From contig JAEYOY010000064.1 of NCBI GenBank assembly GCA_023411215.1, forward strand, positions 62,001 to 126,000: a stretch of DNA of 64,000 nt, in the 5' to 3' direction. Shown one piece after another: positions 1-8,506 of this stretch (position 1 is the first letter of the stretch; the number at the start of each line of letters is the position of its first letter). Both the position numbers and the translations under genes were made by a program. This DNA comes from Bacillota bacterium (GTDB lineage: Bacteria; Bacillota; Clostridia; Lachnospirales; Lachnospiraceae). The notes under the pieces were generated by a model, which saw nothing but the letters and a program-made list of their open reading frames with translations, was not told the origin of the DNA and did no database searches.

Positions 1-615
1 TACTCCAACCATCATTTGTTTATAGAATTGGGGACTTTGGGCAAGGTAAGCGCTACCACCAAAGTAATCAAGCTTGAAGATGTTAGCTCCGCCTTCTGCT
101 CCTGCATATACGATTTTTGGGGAATGAATTTCAGTAAAGCCTTGGGTGTGCAGAAAATCACGAAAGCCCCTGCAGATACCCTCCTGAATTTTGAAGATGG
201 CACGTTCCTTCTCATTACGAAGGGTGATAGGACGGTAATCCAATAAGGTTTCTAAGGAGGCATCGAGCTGTTTATTGTTGATAACGACCGGTAAAACCTC
301 GCTGGGTGTGGATAACACCCGGATGCTTGTAAGCTGTAGCTCATAACCCACCTTGGATCGAGCGTCTCCAACCACCTTCCCGGTTACTAGGACACAGGCT
401 TCTTCCATTAAATTCTCGATCGGAAAGTCACAGTGATCCGGGGTATAGATGCATTGCACCTGGGAGCTTCTTATTCGTAGAATGACGAAGGAGAAGCCGC
501 TCATCGTCCTGATTTTATAGATTGACCCGGATAGGGTGACGGTGTTACCGATTTGACTCGCTAGTTCCTCCGGTTGAGTATATTTTTGAATTATAGTTCC
601 GTTGATTTGATTCAT
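1..615 (-). CDS. aspS2: Archaeal-type aspartyl-tRNA synthetase (AspRS2), 5' part
   Basis: The gene runs off the left edge; the first 205 residues are visible. The start at 615 has GGAGG 8 nt upstream. The N-terminal ~100 residues read as an OB-fold anticodon-binding domain. The class II catalytic domain then begins, with a motif 1-like FTEIHSPKIV and the stretches AEGGANIF, YFGGSAYLAQSPQFYKQ. These match the archaeal/non-discriminating AspRS family rather than the longer bacterial AspS. Such enzymes charge tRNA-Asp and often tRNA-Asn, the latter needing GatCAB amidation. Whether this one is non-discriminating cannot be told from the part seen. A long leader with a terminator and a small ORF lies upstream. 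Confidence 0.88.
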   Translation of the reverse strand, partial: MNQINGTIIQKYTQPEELASQIGNTVTLSGSIYKIRTMSGFSFVILRIRSSQVQCIYTPDHCDFPIENLMEEACVLVTGKVVGDARSKVGYELQLTSIRVLSTPSEVLPVVINNKQLDASLETLLDYRPITLRNEKERAIFKIQEGICRGFRDFLHTQGFTEIHSPKIVYAGAEGGANIFKLDYFGGSAYLAQSPQFYKQMMVGV

Positions 616-633
616 AATCCAGTCCTCCGAATA

Positions 634-711
634 TTATTTATTTAATAAGAATAATGTTCCTAATTTATGTGTAGACTCAGAATCTTTTCGGACATAATCT
701 GTATGTCGCAT
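634..711 (-). CDS. Small ORF (25 aa) upstream of aspS2, possible leader peptide
   Basis: ATG at 711 is preceded by AAGGAGAGG with about 10 nt spacing, and the frame ends in TAA 18 nt before the aspS2 start. The predicted peptide begins MRHTDYVRKD and ends LGTLFLLNK. I recognise no family. It lies between the leader terminator and aspS2 on the same strand, so it would be translated only in read-through transcripts. It could be a short independent gene, a translational-coupling peptide, or a chance frame behind a good ribosome site. Confidence 0.4.
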   Translation of the reverse strand: MRHTDYVRKDSESTHKLGTLFLLNK

Positions 712-743
712 GGTATCACAACCTCTCCTTGATAAAAATGGGT

Positions 744-792
744 AACAAAAAACCACCTCGGTCAGTGAAAATCATTTTTACCGATGTGGTTC
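744..792 (-). terminator. Intrinsic terminator in the aspS2 leader
   Basis: On the minus strand an AACCAC-CGGT arm pairs with an ACCG-GTGGTT arm around an A/T-rich loop and is followed by a run of T. It sits downstream of a candidate promoter and upstream of aspS2, the layout of a transcription attenuator. No canonical T-box sequence (TGGNACCGCG) was found beside it. Confidence 0.7.
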
Positions 793-858
793 ATAAACAG
801 AATATACTCTAGCTTCAATATATATCATCTATTCTATCCACACAGGCACAAGACTTTA

Positions 859-897
859 AGCGCTTGTACCTATGAAGTCATCATAGCTACAAGCGCT
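859..897 (-). repeat. Strong stem-loop in the aspS2 leader
   Basis: The 10-nt arms AGCGCTTGTA and TACAAGCGCT pair perfectly, then one mismatch, then 6 more pairs (CTATGA/TCATAG) and a 5-nt loop. It lies between the candidate promoter and the leader terminator and may take part in regulation. Confidence 0.7.
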
Positions 898-972
898 GCC
901 GGTCGTCGTCCCTATTCAGATAATAATTCGTTCTGATGAACATGATAATTACCCGCTTTCATATTTTTTACA

Positions 973-1001
973 AGAGTATCACAGTTATTTCTAACTGTCA
1001 A
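973..1001 (-). promoter_or_regulatory. Candidate promoter of the aspS2 leader
   Basis: On the minus strand TTGACA is followed after 17 nt by a weak -10 TACTCT. It would give a leader of about 350 nt before aspS2. Confidence 0.45.
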
Positions 1002-1264
1002 TATGTAAAATTCACAGCTACCTTTTATGAAAGAAGCTTGCTTTATTATTGGTTATGATGAAGGTTGGATGATTTGCTTGATATGGAGAGGGCTCAACCA
1101 TCCCCATATAGAGGTGTGTAAGCATCTGCCGAGAGGTTAGCTGAGCCGTCATATATCACGATAAAAAAGTCTATAAAGCGTTCTATCGTTGAAAATGTTG
1201 AGAAAAGAAACACTCACCAAGCATGCTTTCTTTCCTTGTTGCAGCGGTTACTAAATGTAATCAG
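1002..1264. other. Intergenic, no gene seen
   Basis: The space between the aspS2 promoter and the end of the amidase gene holds only a short imperfect hairpin near 1080-1110 (ATATGG/CCATAT). I see no supported gene or RNA. Confidence 0.5.
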
Positions 1265-2242
1265 TTATTCAAGCGGTATCTTAAGTAATTGGCCCACATA
1301 GATAGTATCGATGGAGAGGCGGTTCAGTATCCTGATTTCATCATACCGGCTGGCAGAACCGAGATGGGTCTGGCTAATCTTATCTAAGGTATCACCCTTC
1401 TTTACCTTATAAAGCATATATTTTCTGATCAGGAGCTTTTGTCCAACTCGTATTTCGTCTGGATTTTCGAGTTCGTTCAGTCTTGACAACCTTAGAACGG
1501 TAGTATCGTATTTCGTGGCCAGCTCGGATAGGGAATCGCCAGCAACTACAGTATGGTATTGACTTAGGATCTCTCCTTCACTTGGCTTTTCTGTGCCACC
1601 ACTATCACAATAACGAAGAAGTGCTGTAGTGATTTCATCGGCGCACTCCTCCCAGAAGGTCTTGTTAGCCATCATTTCCTGTGCTTCCCGTTCGTTGGTC
1701 ATAAAGGCAATTTCGCATAGAATGGAGGCCTGTGTACGCATACTTCTACAGTTGCACATAGCAAGGCGATCACATTTAATCCCTTTGTTTTTTTGAGGGG
1801 TCCCCTTCGCTAGCTCCTGTAATACAAATTCGGCAAGACGACGGGAATCACCGGAGAATTCACTGTGAATATAGACAGCTACACCATTCGCCGAATTGAA
1901 GCGGCTCCCATCCCCATATTCATTAAAATGAATGGAAATGGAATAATCACAACCAGCTTTCTTAATTTTCTTTTGACGATTCGAGAGAGAGATATCCTTG
2001 TCATCACCGGCTTTTGCATCATTCCAACCGGATTTTACGACATCGAAGCCTTCAATCTTCAGTTTGGAATATAATCGGTTGGCAATACCGACAGCTGCAT
2101 AGTGCTCTTGGTACTGCATCCCTTTCTTAAGGTCAATTTTACCATCATGATTAATATCAATATTCTTCGTTAATGGTGGTGTTCTCTTACCGGAAGTCTT
2201 GCTGCCATGTCCCGCATCAATTGCAATTCTTATTGTTGCCAT
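1265..2242 (-). CDS. N-acetylmuramoyl-L-alanine amidase (Amidase_3) with two LysM domains
   Basis: This 325-aa peptidoglycan hydrolase cleaves the amide bond between MurNAc and the stem peptide. The Amidase_3 zinc site is visible: DAGHG near residue 10, QEH near 45, SIHFNEYGDG near 103 and the catalytic Glu in ILCEIAFMTN near 175. Two LysM peptidoglycan-binding modules follow (about 230-273 and 277-325), each with the GD-L pattern and a closing VGQ-L-I. No signal peptide is present, as in many spore- or phage-type amidases, so release may depend on lysis or a non-classical route. A GGAAG ribosome site precedes the start. Confidence 0.92.
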   Translation of the reverse strand: MATIRIAIDAGHGSKTSGKRTPPLTKNIDINHDGKIDLKKGMQYQEHYAAVGIANRLYSKLKIEGFDVVKSGWNDAKAGDDKDISLSNRQKKIKKAGCDYSISIHFNEYGDGSRFNSANGVAVYIHSEFSGDSRRLAEFVLQELAKGTPQKNKGIKCDRLAMCNCRSMRTQASILCEIAFMTNEREAQEMMANKTFWEECADEITTALLRYCDSGGTEKPSEGEILSQYHTVVAGDSLSELATKYDTTVLRLSRLNELENPDEIRVGQKLLIRKYMLYKVKKGDTLDKISQTHLGSASRYDEIRILNRLSIDTIYVGQLLKIPLE

Positions 2243-2400
2243 AGTTTCTTCCTTATCCTAAATCATTATCGTTATATTAATAATATACCCGACTGACGAC
2301 GAAGGGTGACAAAAAACTATCCTATACCACAGTAAATGCAGACATAGGATGAAGGCAAAAAAACATGATTCAGGTATCATAAGTCAGTTAAATGAAAGAG

Positions 2401-2508
2401 GTGAATATACGTGCATTTGTATACATTTGGCTTGCCTTTCCCTCTGCGGAATAAGGCATCCGCATTCGGCCGGTCTGCACCATCTGCATACAAATGCACG
2501 ATATTCAC
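2401..2508. repeat. Long inverted repeat between the amidase and thioesterase genes
   Basis: Arms at 2401-2422 and 2488-2508 are complementary over 21 positions with a single bulge. The 65-nt loop contains a further GCGGA/TCCGC hairpin. It could fold as a stable RNA on either strand or be a small palindromic element. No T-run follows closely, so it is not a plain terminator. Confidence 0.75.
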
Positions 2509-2554
2509 CATTCTATATTGTGGATGACTTATGACACATGAACGAAACATTTTA

Positions 2555-3025
2555 TTAAAAGCCTTCCTTGCGTCGCCTGTGACGCAGTGCATGGCGCTTC
2601 TTACCGGACTCCCATTCTGCTCGTTCACTTTCTGTCTCCAGCACGAGCTTCGGTACCTCGGTGGGATGACCCTCCTCGTCCAAAGCGACTAAAACGAGAT
2701 AAGCGCGGTTTACTACCTTTCGAATGCCCTGTAGGTCCTCAACATAGGTATCAACTCTCACTTCCATGGAGGTTTTGCCGACATAGGTGATATGTCCGAT
2801 TAACACCAGGGTATTATTAATATAAGCACCTGCCTTAAATTGCAGGTTATCGATTGCAGCGGTGGTTACATTGCGACCGCAGTGCCGTCTGGCAACTACA
2901 GCGGCAACAACATCGATCCATTCGACTAATTGTCCTCCAAACAATCGGTCAGAACCGTTGATGTGGGAGGGCATTAATATTTGAACTTGTTCCGTAATGG
3001 AATCTGAGACTCGTTTTGGTTCCAT
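2555..3025 (-). CDS. Acyl-CoA thioesterase, hotdog fold
   Basis: This 156-aa protein is a cytosolic hotdog thioesterase of the YciA/BACH type, which hydrolyses acyl-CoA to free acid and CoA. The core begins MPSHINGSDRLFGGQLVEWID, where the N-G--FGG-L---D pattern carries the catalytic Asp. Later come AIDNLQFKAGAY and GHITYVGKTSMEVRVDTYVE, typical of the second hotdog strand set. A longer frame exists upstream, but ATG at 3025 has AAAGGA 7 nt before it and matches the family N-terminus. The C-terminus is very basic (RHRRRKEGF). It is transcribed alone. Confidence 0.88.
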   Translation of the reverse strand: MEPKRVSDSITEQVQILMPSHINGSDRLFGGQLVEWIDVVAAVVARRHCGRNVTTAAIDNLQFKAGAYINNTLVLIGHITYVGKTSMEVRVDTYVEDLQGIRKVVNRAYLVLVALDEEGHPTEVPKLVLETESERAEWESGKKRHALRHRRRKEGF

Positions 3026-3272
3026 GATATATCCTTTCTTACATAGTGATAGAGATGTATCGAAGATGCAGTTTGTACCTAAACAATCAAATTGAAAAGA
3101 CACAATTGTCACAAACTAATTCATAGGGTAGGCATGATATGTTGATATGAATTCGGATTTTAGATTTATGTATCCTATTTTATTTTAAACCTCGATTTAA
3201 AATTTCGCAATACATACCTTTGATACAGCAGGAGAATAATATTAATTTAATAGTAAAAAAAGAATAAAAGAC

Positions 3273-3300
3273 TTTTCAATGAATAATTTTATGGTATAAT
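3273..3300 (+). promoter_or_regulatory. Promoter of the aldolase gene
   Basis: A perfect -10 TATAAT at 3295-3300 with a poor -35 (TTTTCA) 16 nt upstream, about 50 nt before the aldolase start. Confidence 0.5.
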
Positions 3301-3348
3301 AAATGAAGCATTGAAAAATATTTACCAAAATGGAAAGGAATGAATATT

Positions 3349-4287
3349 ATGGCATTAGTTACAACGAAAGAAATGTTTCAAAAGGCATATGCGGGCGGTT
3401 ATGCAATTGGTGCTTTTAACGTAAACAATATGGAGATCGTTCAGGGAATTACAGAGGCAGCAAAGGAATTAAATGCGCCTGTTATCCTTCAGGTATCAGC
3501 TGGAGCAAGAAAGTATGCAAAGCATGCTTATCTTTTAAAATTAGTTGAGGCGGCTTTAGCAGATACTGACCTTCCTATTGCTCTTCATTTAGATCATGGT
3601 GATGATTTTGAGATCTGTAAGTCATGTATCGATGGAGGCTTCTCATCAGTTATGATCGATGGATCCAAGCATTCCTTTGAAGACAATATCAAGCTAACGA
3701 AGCAGGTTGTTGAGTATGCACATGCTCACGGCTGTGTTGTTGAAGGTGAATTAGGCAAATTAGCAGGTATTGAGGATGATGTTAATGTCAGTGCAGAAGA
3801 TGCATCCTACACCAGACCGGAAGAGGTTGAAGAATTCGTTACTCGTACTGGTGTTGATTCCTTAGCAATCGCAATCGGAACAAGCCATGGCGCCTTCAAG
3901 TTCAAACCAGGTCAAAAACCTCAGCTTCGTTTTGATATTCTTGAGGAAGTTGCCAAGAGATTACCTAACTTCCCTATCGTATTACATGGTGCTTCCAGTG
4001 TATCCCAGGAATATGTTGAACTTATCAAGAAGTACGGCGGTAAGATGGACGATGCAATCGGTATTCCGGAGGATATGTTAAGACAGGCTGCTAAGATGGC
4101 AGTATGTAAGATCAATATTGACTCTGACTTAAGACTTGCATTTACTGCAGGCATCAGAGAATATATGGCGAATAACCCGACTCACTTTGATCCCAGACAG
4201 TACCTGACACCTGCAAGAAATAACATCAAGACTATGGTTAAGCATAAGATTGTTAACGTTCTTGGTTGTGATGGTGCAGCATTATAA
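3349..4287 (+). CDS. fba: Fructose-1,6-bisphosphate aldolase, class II
   Basis: This cytosolic zinc aldolase of 312 aa interconverts fructose-1,6-bisphosphate with glyceraldehyde-3-phosphate and DHAP. Zinc ligands are visible in HLDHGDD (His83), VVEGELG (Glu132/134), IGTSHGAFK (His180) and VLHGASSV (His213). The phosphate-binding KINIDSDLR follows. An ATG at 3340 abuts the Shine-Dalgarno GGAAAGGA, so ATG 3349 (spacing about 9) is preferred. It is monocistronic, with its own promoter and a strong terminator, and very well conserved. A related bisphosphate substrate cannot be formally excluded. Confidence 0.95.
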   Translation: MALVTTKEMFQKAYAGGYAIGAFNVNNMEIVQGITEAAKELNAPVILQVSAGARKYAKHAYLLKLVEAALADTDLPIALHLDHGDDFEICKSCIDGGFSSVMIDGSKHSFEDNIKLTKQVVEYAHAHGCVVEGELGKLAGIEDDVNVSAEDASYTRPEEVEEFVTRTGVDSLAIAIGTSHGAFKFKPGQKPQLRFDILEEVAKRLPNFPIVLHGASSVSQEYVELIKKYGGKMDDAIGIPEDMLRQAAKMAVCKINIDSDLRLAFTAGIREYMANNPTHFDPRQYLTPARNNIKTMVKHKIVNVLGCDGAAL

Positions 4288-4318
4288 TAAGCTGGTTAAT
4301 TTCATGAAATAGTATTAG

Positions 4319-4357
4319 AAGAAGGATGTACAGAGGTTACTGTACATCCTTCTTTTG
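4319..4357 (+). terminator. Terminator after fba
   Basis: A 15-bp perfect stem (AAGAAGGATGTACAG and its complement) with a 6-nt loop ends in CTTCTTTT. Confidence 0.92.
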
Positions 4358-4442
4358 ATAGTTGCTATATGATAGCTTGTAAAGGCGACTCTTATGAATA
4401 CTGGATTAATAAAAGTTTATAAAGCTAACTTTTATAAAGACA

Positions 4443-4464
4443 AAAGACAGATTATATTGTCTTT
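4443..4464 (-). terminator. Terminator of the symporter gene
   Basis: On the minus strand AAAGACA pairs with TGTCTTT and a T-rich tail (TTGTCTTT) follows, shortly downstream of the symporter stop. Confidence 0.6.
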
Positions 4465-4478
4465 CTTACCTTCTTAAT

Positions 4479-5807
4479 TTATCGATTGTCCCTCACTGTC
4501 TCATTCATCATCCTTTCCACATCCGATTCCTTTAGATGATAGAAGAAAAATATAATTACGAACATCAGGACAAAGCCGATTGCAGGGATCAGGGTAAACA
4601 TCAGGAATATTCCGTTCAAGGTCTCAGGAGTCTGAGCATGATTGGCTTGATATCCAAAGTATGCCAGAAGAAAGCTGCCGGTCGCACCTTGGAGAGCACT
4701 GGTAATCTTTGCGGTAAAGGTCTGCGCTGAGAATGTGATTCCTTCGGAGCGGTGACCGCTCTGATATGCGCCGTATTCGACACAGTCAACCGTGAACATA
4801 CCGGTCAAAATCGAAGGAACACTGTAACCCAGTCCTCTGAATGCGGTTATCACTAATACAGCAGTAAAGTTTTGATAGCCTATAAAATAGGAAATGATAC
4901 TGGTGGCAACAAAGAATACGACTGCAGTTAATAGGATGCGCTTTTTTCCAAAATGCTTTACCAGGCTGGGCATAATAATCGGTATGATCAAGCTTGGAAG
5001 CATGGCAACCAGCATAACAACAGAAATCAGATTCTCATTACCAAGATTATATTTAACAAAATAGCTTAGGGAGGGCAACAATGTATTTGTAAGACTGCAG
5101 ATAATCAGAGCCAGGTTAAAAATCAATATGTACTTATTATGAAGCAGGAAGGAGGTAAGCTCTCGGAAGGTTGGGCTGGAGGTAGAGGTATCCCGTACCC
5201 GTTCATGGGTATAACGCTTAACAGGAATCATAGTAAGCATGCCGATTGCACATAGGACGAATATACCGGGTGTCCAGCCGAGCCTTTGAATTACCGGAAT
5301 TGTTGCGACGGTAGCAAGCAGGGTTCCGATAAATGCCATAATCCTGCCTAAAGAAATAACCTTTACTCGGTCGTTGATATCCTTTGATATGACAGTGGAA
5401 AGGGCATAAATAGGAACATCACTCATGGTATATAGGATATCCCACAGGATATAAGTGAGGTAAGCGTATAGTATCTTGGTATGTATAGGCCCTTCAAACT
5501 GGATAAAAATCAAAAAGGTTGAGATTGGCATAGAGAATATTCCGAGATTAACCCAAGGCTTAAATTTTCCGCCTTTTAACTTGGCTTTATCAATGATGAC
5601 ACCCATAATAGGGTCGTTGACAGCATCCCATACTCTGGCAACGAAGAAAAGAATACCTACAGCAACCGCTGATATCCCGAAATAATCGGTATAATATAGC
5701 GATAAATAGGTTGTAATCAGGGTATAGAATATATTCTGTCCAAGAAAATACCCTGCATAAGAGAATCGCTCCACCTTTGTGGTTAACTCTGAAATTGATT
5801 TGCTCAT
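4479..5807 (-). CDS. GPH-family glycoside:cation symporter
   Basis: This 442-aa membrane protein has about 12 hydrophobic segments and the MelB/GPH signature near the N-terminus (ARVWDAVNDPIMGVIIDK, residues ~57-74), where Asp residues form the cation site. The family imports disaccharides or glycosides with Na+ or H+ and does not phosphorylate them. The start has AGGAGGAG upstream. It diverges from a LacI regulator, and the intergenic space carries two copies of AATACGTATATAT, a candidate operator. By context the substrate is the amino- or beta-linked disaccharide used by the GH4/kinase/deacetylase genes beyond the regulator. Confidence 0.88.
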   Translation of the reverse strand: MSKSISELTTKVERFSYAGYFLGQNIFYTLITTYLSLYYTDYFGISAVAVGILFFVARVWDAVNDPIMGVIIDKAKLKGGKFKPWVNLGIFSMPISTFLIFIQFEGPIHTKILYAYLTYILWDILYTMSDVPIYALSTVISKDINDRVKVISLGRIMAFIGTLLATVATIPVIQRLGWTPGIFVLCAIGMLTMIPVKRYTHERVRDTSTSSPTFRELTSFLLHNKYILIFNLALIICSLTNTLLPSLSYFVKYNLGNENLISVVMLVAMLPSLIIPIIMPSLVKHFGKKRILLTAVVFFVATSIISYFIGYQNFTAVLVITAFRGLGYSVPSILTGMFTVDCVEYGAYQSGHRSEGITFSAQTFTAKITSALQGATGSFLLAYFGYQANHAQTPETLNGIFLMFTLIPAIGFVLMFVIIFFFYHLKESDVERMMNETVRDNR

Positions 5808-5824
5808 ATACTCCTCCTAAAATA

Positions 5825-5837
5825 AATACGTATATAT
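5825..5837. promoter_or_regulatory. Candidate LacI operator, symporter side
   Basis: AATACGTATATAT lies 18 nt upstream of the symporter start and is repeated exactly at 5984-5996 in front of the regulator. Confidence 0.5.
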
Positions 5838-5936
5838 ATTTAAGCAACAATTTATATCGATAACAAGTACATATTATACTGTTTGTAGCTAATTTTCAAC
5901 AGTAAAATAGACGAAATGAATAATTTTTAGAAATTG

Positions 5937-5966
5937 TTGACAACACTTTATAGTATGGTGTATTCT
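5937..5966 (+). promoter_or_regulatory. Promoter of the LacI regulator gene
   Basis: TTGACA at 5937-5942 and TATTCT at 5961-5966, 18 nt apart. The operator copy at 5984 lies just downstream, consistent with autorepression. Confidence 0.6.
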
Positions 5967-5983
5967 ATTTGTAAGTTTAAATT

Positions 5984-5996
5984 AATACGTATATAT
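5984..5996. promoter_or_regulatory. Candidate LacI operator, regulator side
   Basis: Second exact copy of AATACGTATATAT, between the promoter and the start codon of the regulator. Confidence 0.5.
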
Positions 5997-6012
5997 TATA
6001 ACTGGAGGTAAT

Positions 6013-7005
6013 ATGAAGGTTACAATTGATGATGTCGTGAAAAAGAGCGGGTTGTCTTATGTTACCGTATCAAGAGTAATTAGTAATTCACCCAATGTGA
6101 GAGAAGGTAACCGTAAAAAGGTAATGGATGCGATTGAGGAATTGGGATACATACCCAGTGCTGCAGCCAGAACCTTGGCTACGGGAAGGACTTTTGTGAT
6201 AGCTATGTTTATTTCGGACCTTGGTGATGATTTTTTTGACAGTATCGTGAAAGCAGTTAATGAGCAATTACTGAGCAAGGGGTATCTACTGACCTTAACG
6301 GTATGCGATGGGGATAGCAATTCGATCAATACAGCATTTTTGAGTCAGAACAGGGTGGATGGGGCAATCCTGCTGGTTCCTAATCGGGAGAAGTATTTTA
6401 TTAATATTTTGAAGGCTAAGAAAATTCCCTTTGTAGTGATTGATAACCAGACTATGAATGAGGATATCACCTCTGTTTTGGTCGATAATATCGCAGGTGG
6501 ATATATGTCGACAAGACATCTGATTGACCTGGGGCATAAGGAGATCGGATTTATTGGTGCTTCTGCAGGCAGCTTATCCACCATGGAGCGGCAGCTTGGA
6601 GCAAATAAAGCCTTAGCGGAAGCTGCTTTGGTACCTTTTGCAATCGAGAACGGAGAGTATGACCAGCCAACCGGATATAAAACAGTTATGCACTGGAAGG
6701 CAGGTATTGGGCTTCCCTCTGCGATATTTGCCTTTGATGATCATATTGCGGTCGGAGCAATCAATGCGATTAAGGATTTGGGACTTCAGGTTCCTAAGGA
6801 TATCTCTGTCTGCGGTTATGATGACAGCTTGTTATCGAATGATTATTATCCCAGGATTACATCGGTTCGCCAGCCTGCGGGAGAGTTGGCTGAGAGTGCG
6901 GTAGATAAGCTACTGGCCCTTATCGATGGGCAGGAGGTTGGATCTTTCGCGATGAGGTTCACTCCCAAGCTGATTATTAAAGAATCTACAATGAAAAAAG
7001 ATTAG
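6013..7005 (+). CDS. LacI-family transcriptional regulator (amino-disaccharide locus)
   Basis: This 330-aa repressor has an N-terminal helix-turn-helix (TIDDVVKKSGLSYVTVSRVI, residues 3-22), a hinge helix (AAARTLATG) and a periplasmic-binding-protein-like sensor ending VCGYDDSLLSNDYYPRITSVRQP. It has a good GGAGG ribosome site. It sits between the divergent symporter and the downstream GH4, kinase and deacetylase genes. It probably represses both directions through the paired AATACGTATATAT sites and is released by the imported sugar or its phosphate. The ligand is inferred from context only. Confidence 0.9.
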   Translation: MKVTIDDVVKKSGLSYVTVSRVISNSPNVREGNRKKVMDAIEELGYIPSAAARTLATGRTFVIAMFISDLGDDFFDSIVKAVNEQLLSKGYLLTLTVCDGDSNSINTAFLSQNRVDGAILLVPNREKYFINILKAKKIPFVVIDNQTMNEDITSVLVDNIAGGYMSTRHLIDLGHKEIGFIGASAGSLSTMERQLGANKALAEAALVPFAIENGEYDQPTGYKTVMHWKAGIGLPSAIFAFDDHIAVGAINAIKDLGLQVPKDISVCGYDDSLLSNDYYPRITSVRQPAGELAESAVDKLLALIDGQEVGSFAMRFTPKLIIKESTMKKD

Positions 7006-7104
7006 TGTGCATGAATAAGCAATTCACACGGGAGAAGCAGCGAAACTCGCACAATGGTGCGCTGCATAGAAGGATAGTTATGATAGTATGTAAGGAGGAA
7101 TAGA

Positions 7105-8400
7105 ATGAAAAAATTAAAAATAGCAATCATTGGTGCCGGAAGCACTTACACACCGGAGCTGATCGAAGGTGTGATTAACCGATATTTGTCTCTTCCCGTG
7201 ACAGAGTTGATTCTGATGGATATTGATGAACGGAAGTTGAATATTGTCGGTGGCTTATGCAGGAGAATGGTGGAGAAGGCTGGACTCAGCACTTATTTTA
7301 AACTTACTATGGATTTGACAGAGGCATTAAGAGATGCCGATTTTGTCCTGGCTCAGATCAGAGTGGGAAAGCTCCCTTGTAGAATACTGGACGAGAAAAT
7401 ACCCTTAAAATACGGGCTGATAGGGCAGGAGACAACTGGAATTGGAGGATTTTTCAAGGCAATGCGTACAATTCCCGTTATGCTGGAGATTGCCAAGAAG
7501 ATGGAAGTCCTCTGTCCCCAGGCATGGTTAATAAATTTCTCAAATCCGTCCGGAATCTTAGCCCAGGCACTACAGAACCATACAAAAATAAAAACACTAG
7601 GGTTATGCAACGTACCGATTAACATGTTTGCCGAGGTAGAGCAGTCACTTGGTAGAAGTGATTTGGATATTGAGTATGTCGGATTAAATCATCTCAGCTT
7701 TATTACCGGGATAAAGCATCAGGGAAAGGATCTACTTTGGGAGACACTCGCTCAGGGTGTGCAGGGGCAGGGTATGAAAAATATTCCTTTGCAGGGCTTT
7801 AGCACTGAGCTAATTCAGACAATCGGTGCGCTTCCCTCATCCTATCTGGAATATTTCTATTACAGAGAGGATAAGCTTAAGCATCTGATGGAGGAGGAGC
7901 AATGCAGGGGAGAGGTGTGTGTTGAGATAGAGGAACATTTACTGGAGCAGTATCAGCAGGAGACTCTGGCAGAGAAGCCAAAGGAGTTGGAAAAGCGCGG
8001 TGGTGCTCGTTATTCTGAGGCGGCAATCTCACTGGTAGATGCAATCTATAATGATAAGAACGAGGTTCATGTTGTAAATGTCTTGAATCAGGGAGCGCTG
8101 GAATTCATGGCGGAAGATGATACGGTGGAAGTGGCAGCAGTGATAGGGAAGTCCGGAGCGGTACCGGTTCCTATACGTCATTTTGACAACACACATGTCA
8201 TGGAGCTAATGAAGACGGTGAAGGCTTATGAACGTCATACGGTCAAGGCAGCGATGGACGGTGATGATGACGAAGCGATGAAAGCATTGCTCATTCACCC
8301 ATTGGTGGGAGATTATAACAAAGCAAAGCAGTGCTATGATGAGATGAAGCTTGCTCATAAGGCTTATCTTCCTAATTTCTTTCCCACTGCTGGTAAATGA
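7105..8400 (+). CDS. GH4 phospho-glycosidase (6-phospho-beta-glucosidase type)
   Basis: This 431-aa enzyme belongs to glycoside hydrolase family 4, which cleaves 6-phosphorylated glycosides by an NAD+- and Mn2+-dependent redox-elimination mechanism. The Rossmann motif IGAGSTYTPEL is at residues 9-19, GQETTG at 107-112, NFSNPSG at 144-150, the metal ligand Cys168 in LCNVP and His196 in GLNHL. By neighbours (N-acetylglucosamine-type kinase and ChbG-like deacetylase) the likely substrate is a phosphorylated chitobiose, as for ChbF of E. coli. A 6-phospho-cellobiose role is the main alternative. AAGGAGG precedes the start. Confidence 0.9.
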   Translation: MKKLKIAIIGAGSTYTPELIEGVINRYLSLPVTELILMDIDERKLNIVGGLCRRMVEKAGLSTYFKLTMDLTEALRDADFVLAQIRVGKLPCRILDEKIPLKYGLIGQETTGIGGFFKAMRTIPVMLEIAKKMEVLCPQAWLINFSNPSGILAQALQNHTKIKTLGLCNVPINMFAEVEQSLGRSDLDIEYVGLNHLSFITGIKHQGKDLLWETLAQGVQGQGMKNIPLQGFSTELIQTIGALPSSYLEYFYYREDKLKHLMEEEQCRGEVCVEIEEHLLEQYQQETLAEKPKELEKRGGARYSEAAISLVDAIYNDKNEVHVVNVLNQGALEFMAEDDTVEVAAVIGKSGAVPVPIRHFDNTHVMELMKTVKAYERHTVKAAMDGDDDEAMKALLIHPLVGDYNKAKQCYDEMKLAHKAYLPNFFPTAGK

Positions 8401-8506
8401 CAGACATCTGAGGGCATACAAAGTAGTACATAATACTCTAGTGTAATAATTAGATGGAATATAGAGAGTTGATATTAAATGAGATCAATTAACGAGGAGA
8501 TTGTCC

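Noticed and set aside
634..1001. Canonical T-box riboswitch for aspS2
   Set aside because: The T-box sequence TGGNACCGCG and a credible specifier loop were not found; kept only as an uncharacterised attenuator-like leader.
2349..2534. 61-codon plus-strand frame in the amidase-thioesterase gap
   Set aside because: It runs through both arms of the inverted repeat, and its apparent His/Cys richness comes from the palindrome.
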